Assembly: GCA_023228865.1 (NCBI GenBank) | Contig: JALOAH010000065.1 | Coordinates: forward strand, 1-22,929 | Length of the DNA: 22,929 bases | Reading direction: 5' to 3' | Source: Porticoccaceae bacterium | GTDB taxonomy: Bacteria; Pseudomonadota; Gammaproteobacteria; Pseudomonadales; Porticoccaceae | In this document: positions 1-8,146 of the stretch, one piece after another | How positions within the stretch are numbered: the stretch's first letter is position 1 | Layout of the letters: each line of letters opens with the position of its first letter | Made by a program: the position numbers and the translations under genes | Notes under the pieces: generated by a model | Seen by the model: the letters and a program-made list of their open reading frames with translations, nothing else | Database searches by the model: none | Told to the model about the DNA's origin: nothing

Positions 1-603
1 AGGGCTGTCCATTGGCAGGATGGGTAGACTGGACTCACCCCGTTTTACCAAACGGCCTGTGGCCGCAGGGTTGTGAATCACAGCAATATCAATGTGCTTA
101 ATACCGGACAGCCGAGCCATATCGTCCGCCACGCCCGAAGAAACCGCCACCCGCGCATCGGCAAGGGGGTAAAACATCCGCATACTGGCCGACATCAAAG
201 TATTGTGGAGCTTGCCGCGGCCTCCATAGGAAAGTGATTGCGGCGCGTGCTCGCTGATCACGACAGTCCCCCGATACCCCGCCAAACGCGCAGCCAATGG
301 TGCGATAACAGTCAGTGGCCACATGGCCGCAAGAAGTGCGTCGGGTTGAGTTTCCCGCAGATAGCGCGCCAGTCGCAAGATACTGTAACGAACACGGGGA
401 GCCCGCAGATTGATGACGCGAGCGTTTTCCGGCAAGCACGTGAGCAATTCCCCTTGTGCCTGTCGTAGCACAAATTCCACATCGATGCCAACGCGCGACC
501 ATTCCTGAGCCAGCGCCAAATGGAGCTTCTCCGCGCCACCGGGACGAAGGTCAGGAAGCAATACGGCAATGCGACGGCCAAGAGTAGGCAGCGCTTTAGT
601 CAC
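1..603 (-). CDS. GT4-type glycosyltransferase, N-terminal part (cut by window edge)
   Basis: An open frame of 201 codons runs off the left edge of the window. The protein begins VTKALPTLGRRIAVLLPDL and continues RPGGAEK, the N-terminal nucleotide-fold signature of GT-B, GT4-like glycosyltransferases (D-x-x-x-G-G-A-E). Later come an SEH segment, VSSGVADDMARL and IHNPA, which match the linker before the C-terminal donor-binding domain. That domain, with its E-x7-E motif, would lie outside the window. The only start between the upstream in-frame TAG and a distant internal Met is the GTG at 603. It overlaps the stop of the acyltransferase gene (AGTGACTAA), so the two are probably translationally coupled. 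The likely role is adding a sugar to the EPS repeat unit in the cytoplasm; donor and acceptor cannot be read from the sequence. Confidence 0.85.
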   Translation of the reverse strand, partial: MTKALPTLGRRIAVLLPDLRPGGAEKLHLALAQEWSRVGIDVEFVLRQAQGELLTCLPENARVINLRAPRVRYSILRLARYLRETQPDALLAAMWPLTVIAPLAARLAGYRGTVVISEHAPQSLSYGGRGKLHNTLMSASMRMFYPLADARVAVSSGVADDMARLSGIKHIDIAVIHNPAATGRLVKRGESSLPILPMDSP

Positions 604-1195
604 TCGCTATTTTTCTCATGCCAATGCGCCGAGCGGGAACACCGCCGACGATTTCGTTCTCCGCGACATCGCGATTGACAACGGCATTCGCCGCCACAAC
701 CGCACCCGACCTGATCATCACTCCTTTTAAAATCACCGCCCCTGCGCCAATCCAGACATTGTTGCCGATTTTGATGGGAGCACTGTCCATACCCGCACTG
801 CGGATAGGAATTGCAGGATCGCCATGTATACGATGATCCTGATCGCGAATGGTGACGCGCTCGGCGATGAGGCAATCACTGCCGATCTCAATACTCTGGC
901 GAGCCACAATAGTGCATCCGCGCCCTATAAAAACACGATCGTCAATCTCCAAACGTCCATTTTTAATGATAATACTGCAATCGGCACTGACATGGGTTAC
1001 TGCGCCTATTCGCAGCGAACCACCGTCAGTGCATCGAAAATCGCTCTGAGGACCAACAACTGTGCCTCGGGCAATCATTACACCCACGTTTGAAAAAGGT
1101 AACCAGCGAGCGCGCAATCTCCAGAAAATGCGACGAATACGACCGCGAATACCCGCAAGGTATTGCGCCAGAATTTTTAAACTGCCATCGCTCAT
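596..1195 (-). CDS. Hexapeptide-repeat (left-handed beta-helix) O-acyltransferase, WcaF/LacA-like
   Basis: This protein of about 199 residues is rich in hexapeptide repeats, for example IGSDCLIAERVTI, IKIGNNVWIGAGAVIL and IRSGAVVAANAVV, and ends in the family-typical VGGVPARRIG. The DQDHRIHG stretch carries the His expected to act as general base in acetyl-CoA-dependent sugar O-acetyltransferases of the WcaF/maltose-acetyltransferase group. It probably decorates the EPS repeat unit with acetyl or a similar acyl group. The frame stays open to a TTG at 1231, but the ATG at 1195 is preceded by AAGG at good spacing, so I prefer it. The gene follows the GT2 gene and overlaps the GT4 gene downstream, as expected for one operon. 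The sugar substrate is unknown. Confidence 0.88.
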   Translation of the reverse strand: MSDGSLKILAQYLAGIRGRIRRIFWRLRARWLPFSNVGVMIARGTVVGPQSDFRCTDGGSLRIGAVTHVSADCSIIIKNGRLEIDDRVFIGRGCTIVARQSIEIGSDCLIAERVTIRDQDHRIHGDPAIPIRSAGMDSAPIKIGNNVWIGAGAVILKGVMIRSGAVVAANAVVNRDVAENEIVGGVPARRIGMRKIASD

Positions 1196-1292
1196 TGCAT
1201 GCTGCCTTGAAATAATCTCGAATGGAATCAATGCACCGATTTAAAAAACTTCATTTAAAAAAATTCAATAGGCCAAGCTAAAAAATGGGCAG

Positions 1293-2246
1293 CTATCTCG
1301 AGCGGGAGGGAAACAAGTCGGAAATCGCCTTTGTCAGGCCATAATTGCCATCTTGAATCATCAGCGAACAAACTCCGACAACACGGCGTATGCGGTTTTT
1401 TTGCATTAGATCAAGCCGCCTAGAGAGTGTCGAAATAGAACGGTCACAGGCGTCAGTTATTTGAGGAAGCAACAGCGCCGAGAGCACTTCTTTCTCGACA
1501 GCAGTTATGGATCGCTCTTTTAAAACAACAGCCAATTCACGATCCCGTGACCAGGCAAATGGCCGTTTATGGAAATCAGGAAAATTAACGCCGCGAACGA
1601 TCCTTCGCCGCCGGTCAAGGCTTGCAGCTTGCGAGGCATTGCTGCCATGCCTGCGATAATCTTGAAGCGGTTCATTCAAGACCCCTCTGCAATCCCAGGC
1701 AGAAGCTAATCGATGCAGCCAAGAATCATGTGCCTGTATAACCTCAGGAAACGGCAAAGCCAGATCCCTAAATTTACTGGTAATCGCTGTGCAACAGCCC
1801 GACACAAACCAGGAATCGGATAACCCCATAGCTCTGGTATTCAACAGCATAGTTCCGCCCAAAGGCGTCAAATCCGAATCAACGAGAACCTGATCATTAA
1901 TTCCAAGATGATATCCTCCATCCACCATAAATTCGGTCATTGCTTTAATTTTATTCGAATGCCAAACATCATCCTGATCACTTAAAAAAATGATACCGCC
2001 GGAACAACGAGACAATGTTTTTTCAAAAGTCTTGATATAACCAAGGTTATGGTCATTTGGGTAAATTTGTACGGAAAATGGCGCCTGCTGCTGGAATGCC
2101 TCAAGTATTTGCAAAGTGTCATCCGTAGAGCCATCGTCACAGACCACCAATTCGTCAGGTTGACGAGTTTGCTGTAAAAAACTGTCCAGCTGTTCTTGAA
2201 GATATATAGCACCATTGTATGTAGCCATTGCTACAGATATGCGCAT
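1293..2246 (-). CDS. Family 2 glycosyltransferase
   Basis: This complete 317-residue GT-A-fold glycosyltransferase begins MRISVAMATYNG. It shows the nucleotide-binding aspartates CDDGSTDD near residues 36-43 and the acidic metal-binding cluster SDQDDVW near 89-95. This variant is typical of GT2 enzymes resembling rhamnosyl- or galactosyltransferases of O-antigen and EPS loci. There are no clear membrane segments, so it probably acts on the cytoplasmic face on a lipid-linked acceptor. The ribosome site AAAGGGAG lies about 9 bases before the ATG. About 20 bases upstream of the start lies GGTAGCGTG, identical to the core of the ops element near 7315. The sugar donor cannot be assigned. Confidence 0.9.
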   Translation of the reverse strand: MRISVAMATYNGAIYLQEQLDSFLQQTRQPDELVVCDDGSTDDTLQILEAFQQQAPFSVQIYPNDHNLGYIKTFEKTLSRCSGGIIFLSDQDDVWHSNKIKAMTEFMVDGGYHLGINDQVLVDSDLTPLGGTMLLNTRAMGLSDSWFVSGCCTAITSKFRDLALPFPEVIQAHDSWLHRLASAWDCRGVLNEPLQDYRRHGSNASQAASLDRRRRIVRGVNFPDFHKRPFAWSRDRELAVVLKERSITAVEKEVLSALLLPQITDACDRSISTLSRRLDLMQKNRIRRVVGVCSLMIQDGNYGLTKAISDLFPSRSR

Positions 2247-2264
2247 GCTTATTTACTCCCTTTG

Positions 2265-2273
2265 CACGCTACC
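2265..2273 (-). promoter_or_regulatory. Possible second, partial ops-like core upstream of the GT2 gene
   Basis: The minus strand reads GGTAGCGTG, identical to the last nine bases of the full ops element at 7310-7321; the first three bases differ (CAT instead of GGC). It lies in the 5' untranslated gap between the ABC transporter gene and the GT2 start. A nine-base match can occur by chance. RfaH re-engagement here is only a possibility. Confidence 0.25.
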
Positions 2274-2387
2274 ATGGTCGGAAATCCCCCTTTTGAAGCA
2301 ACAACAAAAAACCGGCAAACCCTTTCCCCGAGTTCTGTCTGCCGCGAAACTCACTCATGCACTTTATAAACTCATATTCATGGTGAT

Positions 2388-4193
2388 CTAACTGTGCTCT
2401 GCCATACGCTTGAAAATGGCATTTCTTTGCGAAAGCTCGTTGAATGACCCGCTGTCGATCACACTGCCATTGGCTATCAAAAAGATCGTATCGCACTGCT
2501 TCACCGTCGCCAGGCGGTGGGCGATCATAATGATGGTTTTTTGGCCAGAAAAATCGTGGATCGCATCCATCACCAATTTTTCGGTGATGCCATCCAGTGC
2601 ACTGGTGGCCTCATCCAGCACCAAGATACTGGCGTCATGGTAGAGCGCGCGGGCAATGCCGATACGCTGTCGCTGCCCACCGGATAGCTGCACACCGCGC
2701 TCGCCGACGAGGGTATCCAACCCTTGAGGAAGCTCCTTTAACAATTCGTCGAGGTGAGCCATGGTGGCGGCGCGACTCACCAGGGTATTGTCGATATCCT
2801 TAGCGGGCAAGCCAAAAGCAATATTCTCGCGAATGCTGCTATCTGCAAGAAAAATGGCCTGGGCGACAAAGCCCACCCTGTTTTGCCAATGGCGAAGGTT
2901 GTGCTCTGTTAATGGCTCACCATCGATCAGCACAGCGCCCGACTGGGGCTGTATCAAGCCGAGAAGCAAATCGATTGCTGTGGATTTTCCCGAGCCCGAT
3001 GGCCCGACCAAGCCCACTACGCTGTTGGCGGGAATTTTCAAGCTTAATCCCTTCAAGGCGGGATCGGTTTTACCCGGGTAGCTAAAAACAATATCTCGGA
3101 GTTCAATACCGCCGTTGACGACGGGCTTGGCGGGCTCACGCCGTTCGGCGCAATTTGATTGGGCAGGCGCCAGAGCGCTGGCGCGCAGATCATCCCTCAG
3201 TGTCTGAAAGGCCGCAAGGTTGCCACGTATATTGGAGACACTGCTATACACCTGCTGAAAAGCAGGCAACATTTTGAAACCCGCCAGGGCATAAATGGAC
3301 AACACCGGCAGGATTGTGCCCAAATTGCCCTGGTGGCTGATCAGCAGATACAACACCAGAAAGATCACACTGGCGAAGGCCACCAGTTCCATGGCGTAGC
3401 GTGGCACCTGGGAAAGCACTTGATTATTACCCTGGGCGGCGGCAAATTCGGCACTGGCCTTGGCAAAACGTTCAACAAAAACCTTCTGCCTGCCCAACAA
3501 AAGTACGTCTTTGATACCGCCAAAACCCTCACTCATCAGCTTGAATCGCAACTGCTGCGCCCTGGTGATGGTGGCGCCGTTGTCATTGAGCCTGCGCCGC
3601 ACGGTACGGTACAAGATCAGATAAGCGGTGACAAAGGTTGCCAATGCGACAAGAGCCACCAGAGGGTTGTAGATAAAAATAGCCAGAGCCATCAGGGATG
3701 CCATCACCAACCTGGCATTCATCTGCATTAGCGGGTTGATTATATTGCTGGTAATGCGCTGGGCTTCCTGGGAAATCTGATTGGTCAGCTGGCTGCTGCT
3801 GCCGCCGGCATGAAACAACCAACTTTGGTGCATGTAGTGATTAAATAGTCGACTGCTGAGTTCGCCACCCACTCTCGCACCATACATGAACAGCCGCCAA
3901 AGGGTAAACATAGAAATACAGGCTGCCAGCGCAAGCACAATGAGGACGGCCACACCCAGCCAAAAGAGGAATTGCTGCGGCGTAGCCAGGCCGACAGCTT
4001 GATAGGCCTGCGCCAGAATGCCGTCGCCTTCGAGCTGACTCATATCCCCGACCAGTGCCATAAAAGGACCAATGGCGACTACGCTGGCGATCTCGGCAAA
4101 GGACATCAGCACCACCAAAAATTGCAGGCGCAGGAGCTTTTTTTGCTGCTCCCGAGTGAGCAGGGAATAGAGCTCTTTAAGTTGTTTTAGCAT
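2388..4193 (-). CDS. ABC exporter/flippase, fused membrane and ATPase domains (MsbA/PglK-like)
   Basis: This 601-residue half-transporter is of type IV exporter architecture. The N-terminal half has about six hydrophobic segments (around residues 25-50, 75-100, 160-195 and 270-310). The C-terminal ATPase shows Walker A GPSGSGKST (397-405), the Q-loop near 445, signature LSGGQRQR (503-510), Walker B ILVLDEATSALD (from 523) and the IAHR switch histidine. Length and order match MsbA- and PglK-type lipid or glycolipid flippases. Sitting between the epimerase and glycosyltransferase genes, it most likely flips or exports a lipid-linked saccharide, and no Wzx is visible in the window. A peptide or lipid substrate cannot be excluded. 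The start ATG at 4193 is the first in the frame. Confidence 0.9.
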   Translation of the reverse strand: MLKQLKELYSLLTREQQKKLLRLQFLVVLMSFAEIASVVAIGPFMALVGDMSQLEGDGILAQAYQAVGLATPQQFLFWLGVAVLIVLALAACISMFTLWRLFMYGARVGGELSSRLFNHYMHQSWLFHAGGSSSQLTNQISQEAQRITSNIINPLMQMNARLVMASLMALAIFIYNPLVALVALATFVTAYLILYRTVRRRLNDNGATITRAQQLRFKLMSEGFGGIKDVLLLGRQKVFVERFAKASAEFAAAQGNNQVLSQVPRYAMELVAFASVIFLVLYLLISHQGNLGTILPVLSIYALAGFKMLPAFQQVYSSVSNIRGNLAAFQTLRDDLRASALAPAQSNCAERREPAKPVVNGGIELRDIVFSYPGKTDPALKGLSLKIPANSVVGLVGPSGSGKSTAIDLLLGLIQPQSGAVLIDGEPLTEHNLRHWQNRVGFVAQAIFLADSSIRENIAFGLPAKDIDNTLVSRAATMAHLDELLKELPQGLDTLVGERGVQLSGGQRQRIGIARALYHDASILVLDEATSALDGITEKLVMDAIHDFSGQKTIIMIAHRLATVKQCDTIFLIANGSVIDSGSFNELSQRNAIFKRMAEHS

Positions 4194-4205
4194 TGGGGAA
4201 CTCAG

Positions 4206-4226
4206 CTTTCAGCTGCAAGCGCCGAG
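4206..4226. repeat. Dispersed AAGCGCC repeat, copy 1
   Basis: The plus strand reads CAGCTGCAAGCGCCGAGCG in the 85-base gap between the epimerase stop and the ABC transporter start. The AAGCGCC core with flanking GAGC recurs at 5303, 5451-5499 and 8128. All copies lie in gaps of the EPS locus, which suggests a small dispersed repeat family. Confidence 0.55.
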
Positions 4227-4278
4227 CGTCGCAGCATCCTGATACTATGGTTGAAATCAGTTGTGATCACTACGCGAC

Positions 4279-5283
4279 TCAATGATGGTAATCCAGATAC
4301 CATTCAACAAAGCGGCGAACCCCCTCTTCCACAGGAATATCGGGCTTAAAACCAACCCATTTTTCCAGCTCTGTGGTATCGGCGCTGGTGGCAGGTACGT
4401 CACCGGGTTGCATGGGCAGGAGATTTTTTATGGCTTTTTTTCCCAGGGCTTTTTCGATGGCGCTTATATAATCCAGCAGTGGCGTCGGCTGGCTATTGCC
4501 AATATTAAAGACCCTGTAGGGCGCATTGCTGGTTGCCGGGTCTGGATTTGCTGTATCAAACCCATTGTGTGCCGTTGCAGGCTTGTCGAGTACGCGAACA
4601 ACCCCTTCAACAATATCATCGATATAAGTGAAATCCCGCACCATATTGCCATGGTTGTAGACATCGATGGCGCTGCCCTCAAGAATGGCTTTGGTGAACA
4701 GAAACAGCGCCATATCCGGTCTGCCCCAGGGACCATAGACAGTAAAAAAACGCAATCCGGTTGTGGGCAGATTGAAGAGATGGCTATAGGTGTGCGCCAT
4801 CAGTTCATTGGCTTTTTTGCTGGCGGCGTAGAGGGACACCGGATGATCGACCGCATGATGCTCACTGAATGGCATAGCAGTGTTGCCACCATAAACACTG
4901 GAACTACTGGCATAAACCAGATGTTCAACACCATTGTGGCGGCAGCCTTCAAGAATATTGCCAAAGCCCACCAGATTGCTGTCGACATAGGCGGCGGGAT
5001 TTTCCAGTGAGTAACGCACACCGGCTTGCGCCGCGAGATGAATGACGCGATCAAAGGCGTGCTGTTTGAAGAGTGCAGGAATGCTGTCGCGGTTTTCGAC
5101 ATTGCCCTGAATAAAATCAAATGCTGCACTTTTGCACAGTAATTGCAGCCGTGCTTTTTTCAGATTGACGTCGTAGTAATCGTTGAGATTATCCAGGCCG
5201 ACAACCTGGTCGCCTCTGGCGAGCAGTCTTTGCGCAACATGGAAGCCGATAAATCCGGCAGAGCCTGTGAGTAAAATTTTCAT
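4279..5283 (-). CDS. NAD-dependent epimerase, probable UDP-glucuronate 4-epimerase (CapI-like)
   Basis: This is a 334-residue extended short-chain dehydrogenase/reductase. It has the Rossmann motif TGSAGFIG (6-13), the catalytic serine region YASSSSVYG (124-132) and the active-site Y-x3-K in LYAASKK (Tyr152, Lys156). The segment [15 protein letters not shown] near 178-192 is characteristic of UDP-glucuronate 4-epimerases rather than UDP-glucose 4-epimerases. The expected reaction interconverts UDP-glucuronate and UDP-galacturonate in the cytoplasm. This agrees with the neighbouring UDP-glucose dehydrogenase, which makes UDP-glucuronate. Length is normal. It is separated from ugd by a 215-base, repeat-rich gap. 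A different UDP-uronate substrate is possible. Confidence 0.9.
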   Translation of the reverse strand: MKILLTGSAGFIGFHVAQRLLARGDQVVGLDNLNDYYDVNLKKARLQLLCKSAAFDFIQGNVENRDSIPALFKQHAFDRVIHLAAQAGVRYSLENPAAYVDSNLVGFGNILEGCRHNGVEHLVYASSSSVYGGNTAMPFSEHHAVDHPVSLYAASKKANELMAHTYSHLFNLPTTGLRFFTVYGPWGRPDMALFLFTKAILEGSAIDVYNHGNMVRDFTYIDDIVEGVVRVLDKPATAHNGFDTANPDPATSNAPYRVFNIGNSQPTPLLDYISAIEKALGKKAIKNLLPMQPGDVPATSADTTELEKWVGFKPDIPVEEGVRRFVEWYLDYHH

Positions 5284-5302
5284 AATTCAGATGTGTTCAT
5301 TA

Positions 5303-5328
5303 GTTACAAGCGCCTAGCGCCGAGGGCT
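5303..5328. repeat. Dispersed AAGCGCC repeat, copy 2
   Basis: The plus strand reads GTTACAAGCGCCTAGCGCCG in the gap between the ugd stop and the epimerase start. It is oriented opposite to the copy at 5451-5499, so the two form an imperfect inverted pair flanking a REP-like element. Confidence 0.5.
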
Positions 5329-5380
5329 AAGAAAAAGCGGTTTTATTTAGAGATTTCGCAAATGGGTTTATTGCCTGATT

Positions 5381-5403
5381 TCGCGAGGGCACCCGGCTCC
5401 TAC
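5381..5403 (-). repeat. REP-like palindromic element
   Basis: Read on the minus strand this is GTAGGAGCCGGGTGCCCTCG followed by CGA. It matches the pattern GTRGGAGC-(GC-rich arm pair)-GCGA shared with copies at 8099, 21750 and 21790. Such elements are usually intergenic and fold into a short hairpin. Confidence 0.6.
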
Positions 5404-5450
5404 GGATGGGGAATATTTCCGATACAAACCTTAATCTTTTAGCTAAGCGC

Positions 5451-5499
5451 TGGGCGCTTGTCCCTTTCAACTCGGCGCTCGGCGCTTGTAGCTTCCAAC
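5451..5499. repeat. Dispersed AAGCGCC repeat, tandem copies 3 and 4
   Basis: Two copies occur back to back on the plus strand: GGGCGCTTGTCCC, then CTCGGCGCTCGGCGCTTGTA running into GCTTCCAAC. The second copy abuts the ugd stop codon directly. The arrangement resembles the copy that abuts the vpsP-like stop at 8146. Confidence 0.55.
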
Positions 5500-6818
5500 T
5501 ATCTCCCTATCCCATAGTAGCTAAAACCCTTGCTTTTAAGGGTTTGTGGGTCGTAAATATTTCTGCCATCAAAAATAACCGGTTCACGCAGTGCGGTTTT
5601 GAGGCTGTCAAAGTCCGGGCTGCGAAAGGCTTGCCATTCCGTGACAATGGCGAGCCCATCAGCCCCCTGCACAGCAGCCATTGCTGATTCGGCGAAAATC
5701 AGTTGATCATTTTTCCCGTAGATATGCTGTGCTTCGTCCATGGCCACGGGATCAAAGGCTTTCACTTTAACACCAGCAGCCCACAGGGCTTCCATCAATA
5801 CTCGACTTGGCGCGTCGCGCATATCATCGGTATTGGGCTTGAAGGACAGCCCCCAGAGGGCAATGGTTTTGCCTGCCAGGTGGCCGTCAAAGTGCTGATG
5901 AATTTTGTTGAACAGCACCTGCTTTTGCTTCTGGTTAACGTCTTCTACGGCGGCGAGGAGGCGGGGAGTGTAACCAATATCCTGGGAGGCTCGTTGCAAT
6001 GCGGCAACATCTTTGGGGAAACAGGAGCCGCCGTAACCGCAGCCGGGATAAATAAAACTGTAACCAATGCGACTGTCTGAACCTATACCCTGGCGAACCT
6101 TTTCTATATCCGCTCCCAGGCGTTCAGCAATATTGGCCATTTCATTCATAAAGCTGATTTTTGTCGCCAGCATGGCATTGGCGGCATATTTGGTCAGTTC
6201 CGCCGAACGCACATCCATGCTGATAATCCTGTCGTGATTGCGGTTAAAGGGTGAGTAAAGCTCCCGCAATAGCTCTGTGGTGCGAGGGTTGTCTGTGCCA
6301 ACAATGATGCGATCCGGCTTCATAAAATCGCCAACCGCAGCGCCCTCTTTGAGAAATTCCGGATTGGAAACCACATCGTACTCAACCAGGGTGTTTCGCG
6401 CCGCCAATACCTTGCGAATTCTGTCATTGACTAAGTCGGCGGTGCCAACGGGCACTGTGGATTTGTCGACGATGATGCGATAGTCGCTCAAATGGTTGGC
6501 AATGGCCTCCGCCACTGCCAACACATGGGAAAGATCCGCAGAGCCATCTTCGTCAGGCGGTGTGCCAACGGCGATAAACTGAAACAAGCCGTGATTTACC
6601 GATTCTTCGGCGTCGGTGGTGAATTTGAGCCTGCCTGTTGCAACATTGCGCAACACCATGGGTTCGAGATCGGGTTCGTAGATGGGAATACTGCCACCGC
6701 GAAGCCGCTCTATTTTTTCTGCATTGATATCCATGCAAAGCACATGGTTGCCCACTTCCGCCAGACAGGCGCCGGTAACCAGGCCAACGTATCCTGTTCC
6801 ATAGATCGAAATTTTCAT
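5499..6818 (-). CDS. ugd: UDP-glucose 6-dehydrogenase
   Basis: This 439-residue member of the UDP-glucose/GDP-mannose dehydrogenase family has the N-terminal NAD motif GTGYVG (7-12), a central helical dimerisation region with [18 protein letters not shown], and the catalytic loop [10 protein letters not shown] (261-270), whose Cys266 is the thiohemiacetal nucleophile. The C-terminal UDP-binding domain ends with [10 protein letters not shown]. The enzyme oxidises UDP-glucose to UDP-glucuronate using two NAD+. It supplies the epimerase downstream and so the acidic sugar of the EPS. Its ATG at 6818 immediately follows the stop of the MarR-type regulator gene (6819-6821), so the two are co-transcribed and probably co-translated. 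Confidence 0.96.
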   Translation of the reverse strand: MKISIYGTGYVGLVTGACLAEVGNHVLCMDINAEKIERLRGGSIPIYEPDLEPMVLRNVATGRLKFTTDAEESVNHGLFQFIAVGTPPDEDGSADLSHVLAVAEAIANHLSDYRIIVDKSTVPVGTADLVNDRIRKVLAARNTLVEYDVVSNPEFLKEGAAVGDFMKPDRIIVGTDNPRTTELLRELYSPFNRNHDRIISMDVRSAELTKYAANAMLATKISFMNEMANIAERLGADIEKVRQGIGSDSRIGYSFIYPGCGYGGSCFPKDVAALQRASQDIGYTPRLLAAVEDVNQKQKQVLFNKIHQHFDGHLAGKTIALWGLSFKPNTDDMRDAPSRVLMEALWAAGVKVKAFDPVAMDEAQHIYGKNDQLIFAESAMAAVQGADGLAIVTEWQAFRSPDFDSLKTALREPVIFDGRNIYDPQTLKSKGFSYYGIGR

Positions 6819-7160
6819 TTATCGAGCCTTTTTTTGCGTTTCGGTGCGCCGTCGCTCTATTTCCAACTGCTCAATTTCGCGCCTTAGCGCTTCGTATTCC
6901 ACCATTTTTCGCTTCAAAAATGTCACTGTCATGGATGTCTTTGCTTCAATTCCTTTGGGGGTTAAAAGGTAGGCATAGCCCAGTTTATTTTTTTGATTGC
7001 GGAAATTATTGGCTTTGACAAAACCTTTTTCGATTAACGCCTTGAGGCAGTAATTGACTTTGCCAAGGCTAACACCCAAATTACGGGCGAGATCCCGCTG
7101 GGAAATACTGGGATTTTCCTCAATCAGCTTGAGAGCCTTGTAATCAATTTCATCAGACAT
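6819..7160 (-). CDS. EPS-associated MarR-type transcriptional regulator
   Basis: This 113-residue protein has an N-terminal winged helix-turn-helix (about residues 6-60: YKALKLIEENPSISQRDLA, then LGVSLGKVNYCLKALIEKGF) and a charged, probably coiled-coil C-terminus (EYEALRREIEQLEIERRR). Size, sequence style and position just before ugd match the EPS-associated MarR-like family found at the head of many proteobacterial polysaccharide operons. It probably binds DNA as a dimer and tunes expression of its own operon; the operator is not proven. It is the first gene after the ops element. No residues for ligand binding could be identified. Confidence 0.88.
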   Translation of the reverse strand: MSDEIDYKALKLIEENPSISQRDLARNLGVSLGKVNYCLKALIEKGFVKANNFRNQKNKLGYAYLLTPKGIEAKTSMTVTFLKRKMVEYEALRREIEQLEIERRRTETQKKAR

Positions 7161-7309
7161 GGGAGTGTAGTGAAATTATATGACCGTTTTAGGTGATTGT
7201 TGTCGGTGTTTTTTCAATGGGACTTTGCCATTTTAATTATCAGCGCCAAACATACTGAACCAGGGAGCCTCTTCGCCGGCAGGGCAATTTTGCCGGCAGC
7301 AGGATCAGG

Positions 7310-7321
7310 CACGCTACCGCC
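7310..7321 (-). promoter_or_regulatory. ops element (RfaH recruitment site)
   Basis: The minus strand reads GGCGGTAGCGTG, identical to the ops/JUMPStart core known from enterobacterial long polysaccharide operons. There it pauses RNA polymerase and loads RfaH onto the non-template strand. It lies downstream of a recognisable rfaH gene and upstream of the EPS-associated regulator, ugd, epimerase and transferase genes, in the correct orientation for all of them. Confidence 0.9.
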
Positions 7322-7368
7322 CTACCCTCTTACGTGGGCATAGGCGAGCCGGTTAGCGCGAAAGCAAC

Positions 7369-7393
7369 AAAAAAGCCCGAAACAACCGGCTTT
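7369..7393 (-). terminator. Rho-independent terminator of rfaH
   Basis: On the minus strand AAAGCC, a loop of about ten bases and GGCTTTTTT form a short stem ending in a run of six T. It begins about 75 bases beyond the rfaH stop and is in the correct orientation. The stem is short, so termination may be partial. Confidence 0.6.
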
Positions 7394-7469
7394 GGTTTGG
7401 CTTGATCATAGGGGGAATTTACAGAATGTTCAATCGATGAACAATGTTTATTTTGAGACGCTGACAGGC

Positions 7470-7997
7470 TCAGCCCAGGGGAGAAATTTGGTCGACATGA
7501 AAAGTGAGGCGATTTTCTTTGCCGAGCATTTGCATTAGCAGTATGACTCTATCTCCAGGCTTGCGCATATCAAACACCGCCGTGAGACCGGCAAAAGGGC
7601 CATCGAGTATTTCCACTTCATCCCCATGGGCAAAACCTATATCATCGGCCTTGAGGCATCCCGCCCCCTGGGTCTCCCTTGATTTCAAAAAATGAATGGC
7701 CTCAGCGGGGATTGACTTTAAGCAGTGGCCAAACATGACCAGGCCACGAACCCCCAGTGTGGATCTAATAACGCCAAGATTGACGATCTCAGGGTCAACA
7801 CAAATAAAGAGATAACCGGGGAAAAGAGGTTCCGCAACGGAAACCCAGTTATCCCTGCGGCGCTTGCGAATGAGAATACGCGGAAAGTAGACCTCAAAAT
7901 TCTGACGCTGAAGGTTTTCAACAGCGCGAAGTTCCTGGCGAGGCTTGGTTTGAACCGCAAACCAAGAGGGTGTTGAGCATTTTTCCATGACAGACAT
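7470..7997 (-). CDS. rfaH: RfaH-type transcription antiterminator (NusG paralogue)
   Basis: This protein of about 175 residues has an N-terminal NGN domain (SWFAVQTKPRQELRAVENL near 11-29, with FPGYLFI near 59) and a C-terminal KOW-like segment (HGDEVEILDGPFAGLTAVF near 123-141). Size and sequence match RfaH rather than housekeeping NusG. RfaH binds RNA polymerase paused at an ops site, suppresses termination in long operons and recruits ribosomes. The exact 12-base ops element 150 bases downstream makes this assignment strong. The gene may start at the ATG at 7988 (MEKCSTP), because GGGAAA is better spaced from that ATG than from 7997. Confidence 0.93.
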   Translation of the reverse strand: MSVMEKCSTPSWFAVQTKPRQELRAVENLQRQNFEVYFPRILIRKRRRDNWVSVAEPLFPGYLFICVDPEIVNLGVIRSTLGVRGLVMFGHCLKSIPAEAIHFLKSRETQGAGCLKADDIGFAHGDEVEILDGPFAGLTAVFDMRKPGDRVILLMQMLGKENRLTFHVDQISPLG

Positions 7998-8022
7998 TTT
8001 CCCGGTATTTTTTTACAACCTT

Positions 8023-8036
8023 ATGCCGAGAGGCAT
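8023..8036. repeat. Short palindrome ATGCCGAGAGGCAT upstream of rfaH
   Basis: This five-base inverted repeat (ATGCC and GGCAT, four-base loop) lies in the rfaH leader. A second perfect inverted repeat, CCTGTA-AAA-TACAGG, lies at 8054-8068. Either could be an operator or an RNA hairpin. Neither has a T tract, so they are not ordinary terminators. Confidence 0.35.
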
Positions 8037-8098
8037 GATTCATAATGATTGCCCCTGTAAAATACAGGCCCAGATCGAAGCCTTATTCCGGCACAGAG

Positions 8099-8123
8099 TA
8101 TCGCCAGCAGGGCTGGCTCCTAC
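8099..8123 (-). repeat. REP-like palindromic element
   Basis: On the minus strand this reads GTAGGAGCCAGCCCTGCTGG followed by CGATA, the clearest copy of the REP-like family in the window. It lies between the vpsP-like gene and rfaH and is followed directly by an AAGCGCC repeat. Confidence 0.65.
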
Positions 8124-8127
8124 AAAA

Positions 8128-8146
8128 GCTCGGCGCTTGCAGCTCC
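8128..8146. repeat. Dispersed AAGCGCC repeat, copy 5
   Basis: The plus strand reads GCTCGGCGCTTGCAGCTCC and abuts the stop codon of the vpsP-like gene, as copy 4 does at the end of ugd. Confidence 0.55.

Larger units (their letters stand above)
7161..7469. other. 309-base regulatory gap between rfaH and the MarR/ugd block
   Basis: There is no gene here. Read on the minus strand it holds, in order, a short palindrome TGTTCATCGATTGAACA (7427-7443), the rfaH terminator (7369-7393), the ops element (7310-7321) and a GC-rich hairpin formed by GCCGGCA and TTGCCGGC (about 7275-7298) without a T tract. An AT-rich leader then runs to the regulator start. Only about 48 bases lie between terminator and ops. 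The promoter for the downstream block must therefore be there, or transcription must read through from rfaH. I see no strong sigma-70 match. Confidence 0.6.

Noticed and set aside
2388..4193. ABC transporter as a second lasso or peptide exporter
   Set aside because: It lies within the EPS operon far from the lasso genes, has no peptidase domain, and resembles glycolipid flippases. A dedicated exporter is present at the end of the lasso operon.
5303..5499. CRISPR array suggested by repeated GCGCTTG units
   Set aside because: The copies are few, unevenly spaced and in both orientations, with no uniform spacers or cas genes.
8054..8068. LexA/SOS box suggested by CCTGTA-AAA-TACAGG
   Set aside because: CTG and CAG are separated by 7 bases, not the 10 of a gammaproteobacterial LexA box. 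It is kept only as an unassigned palindrome.
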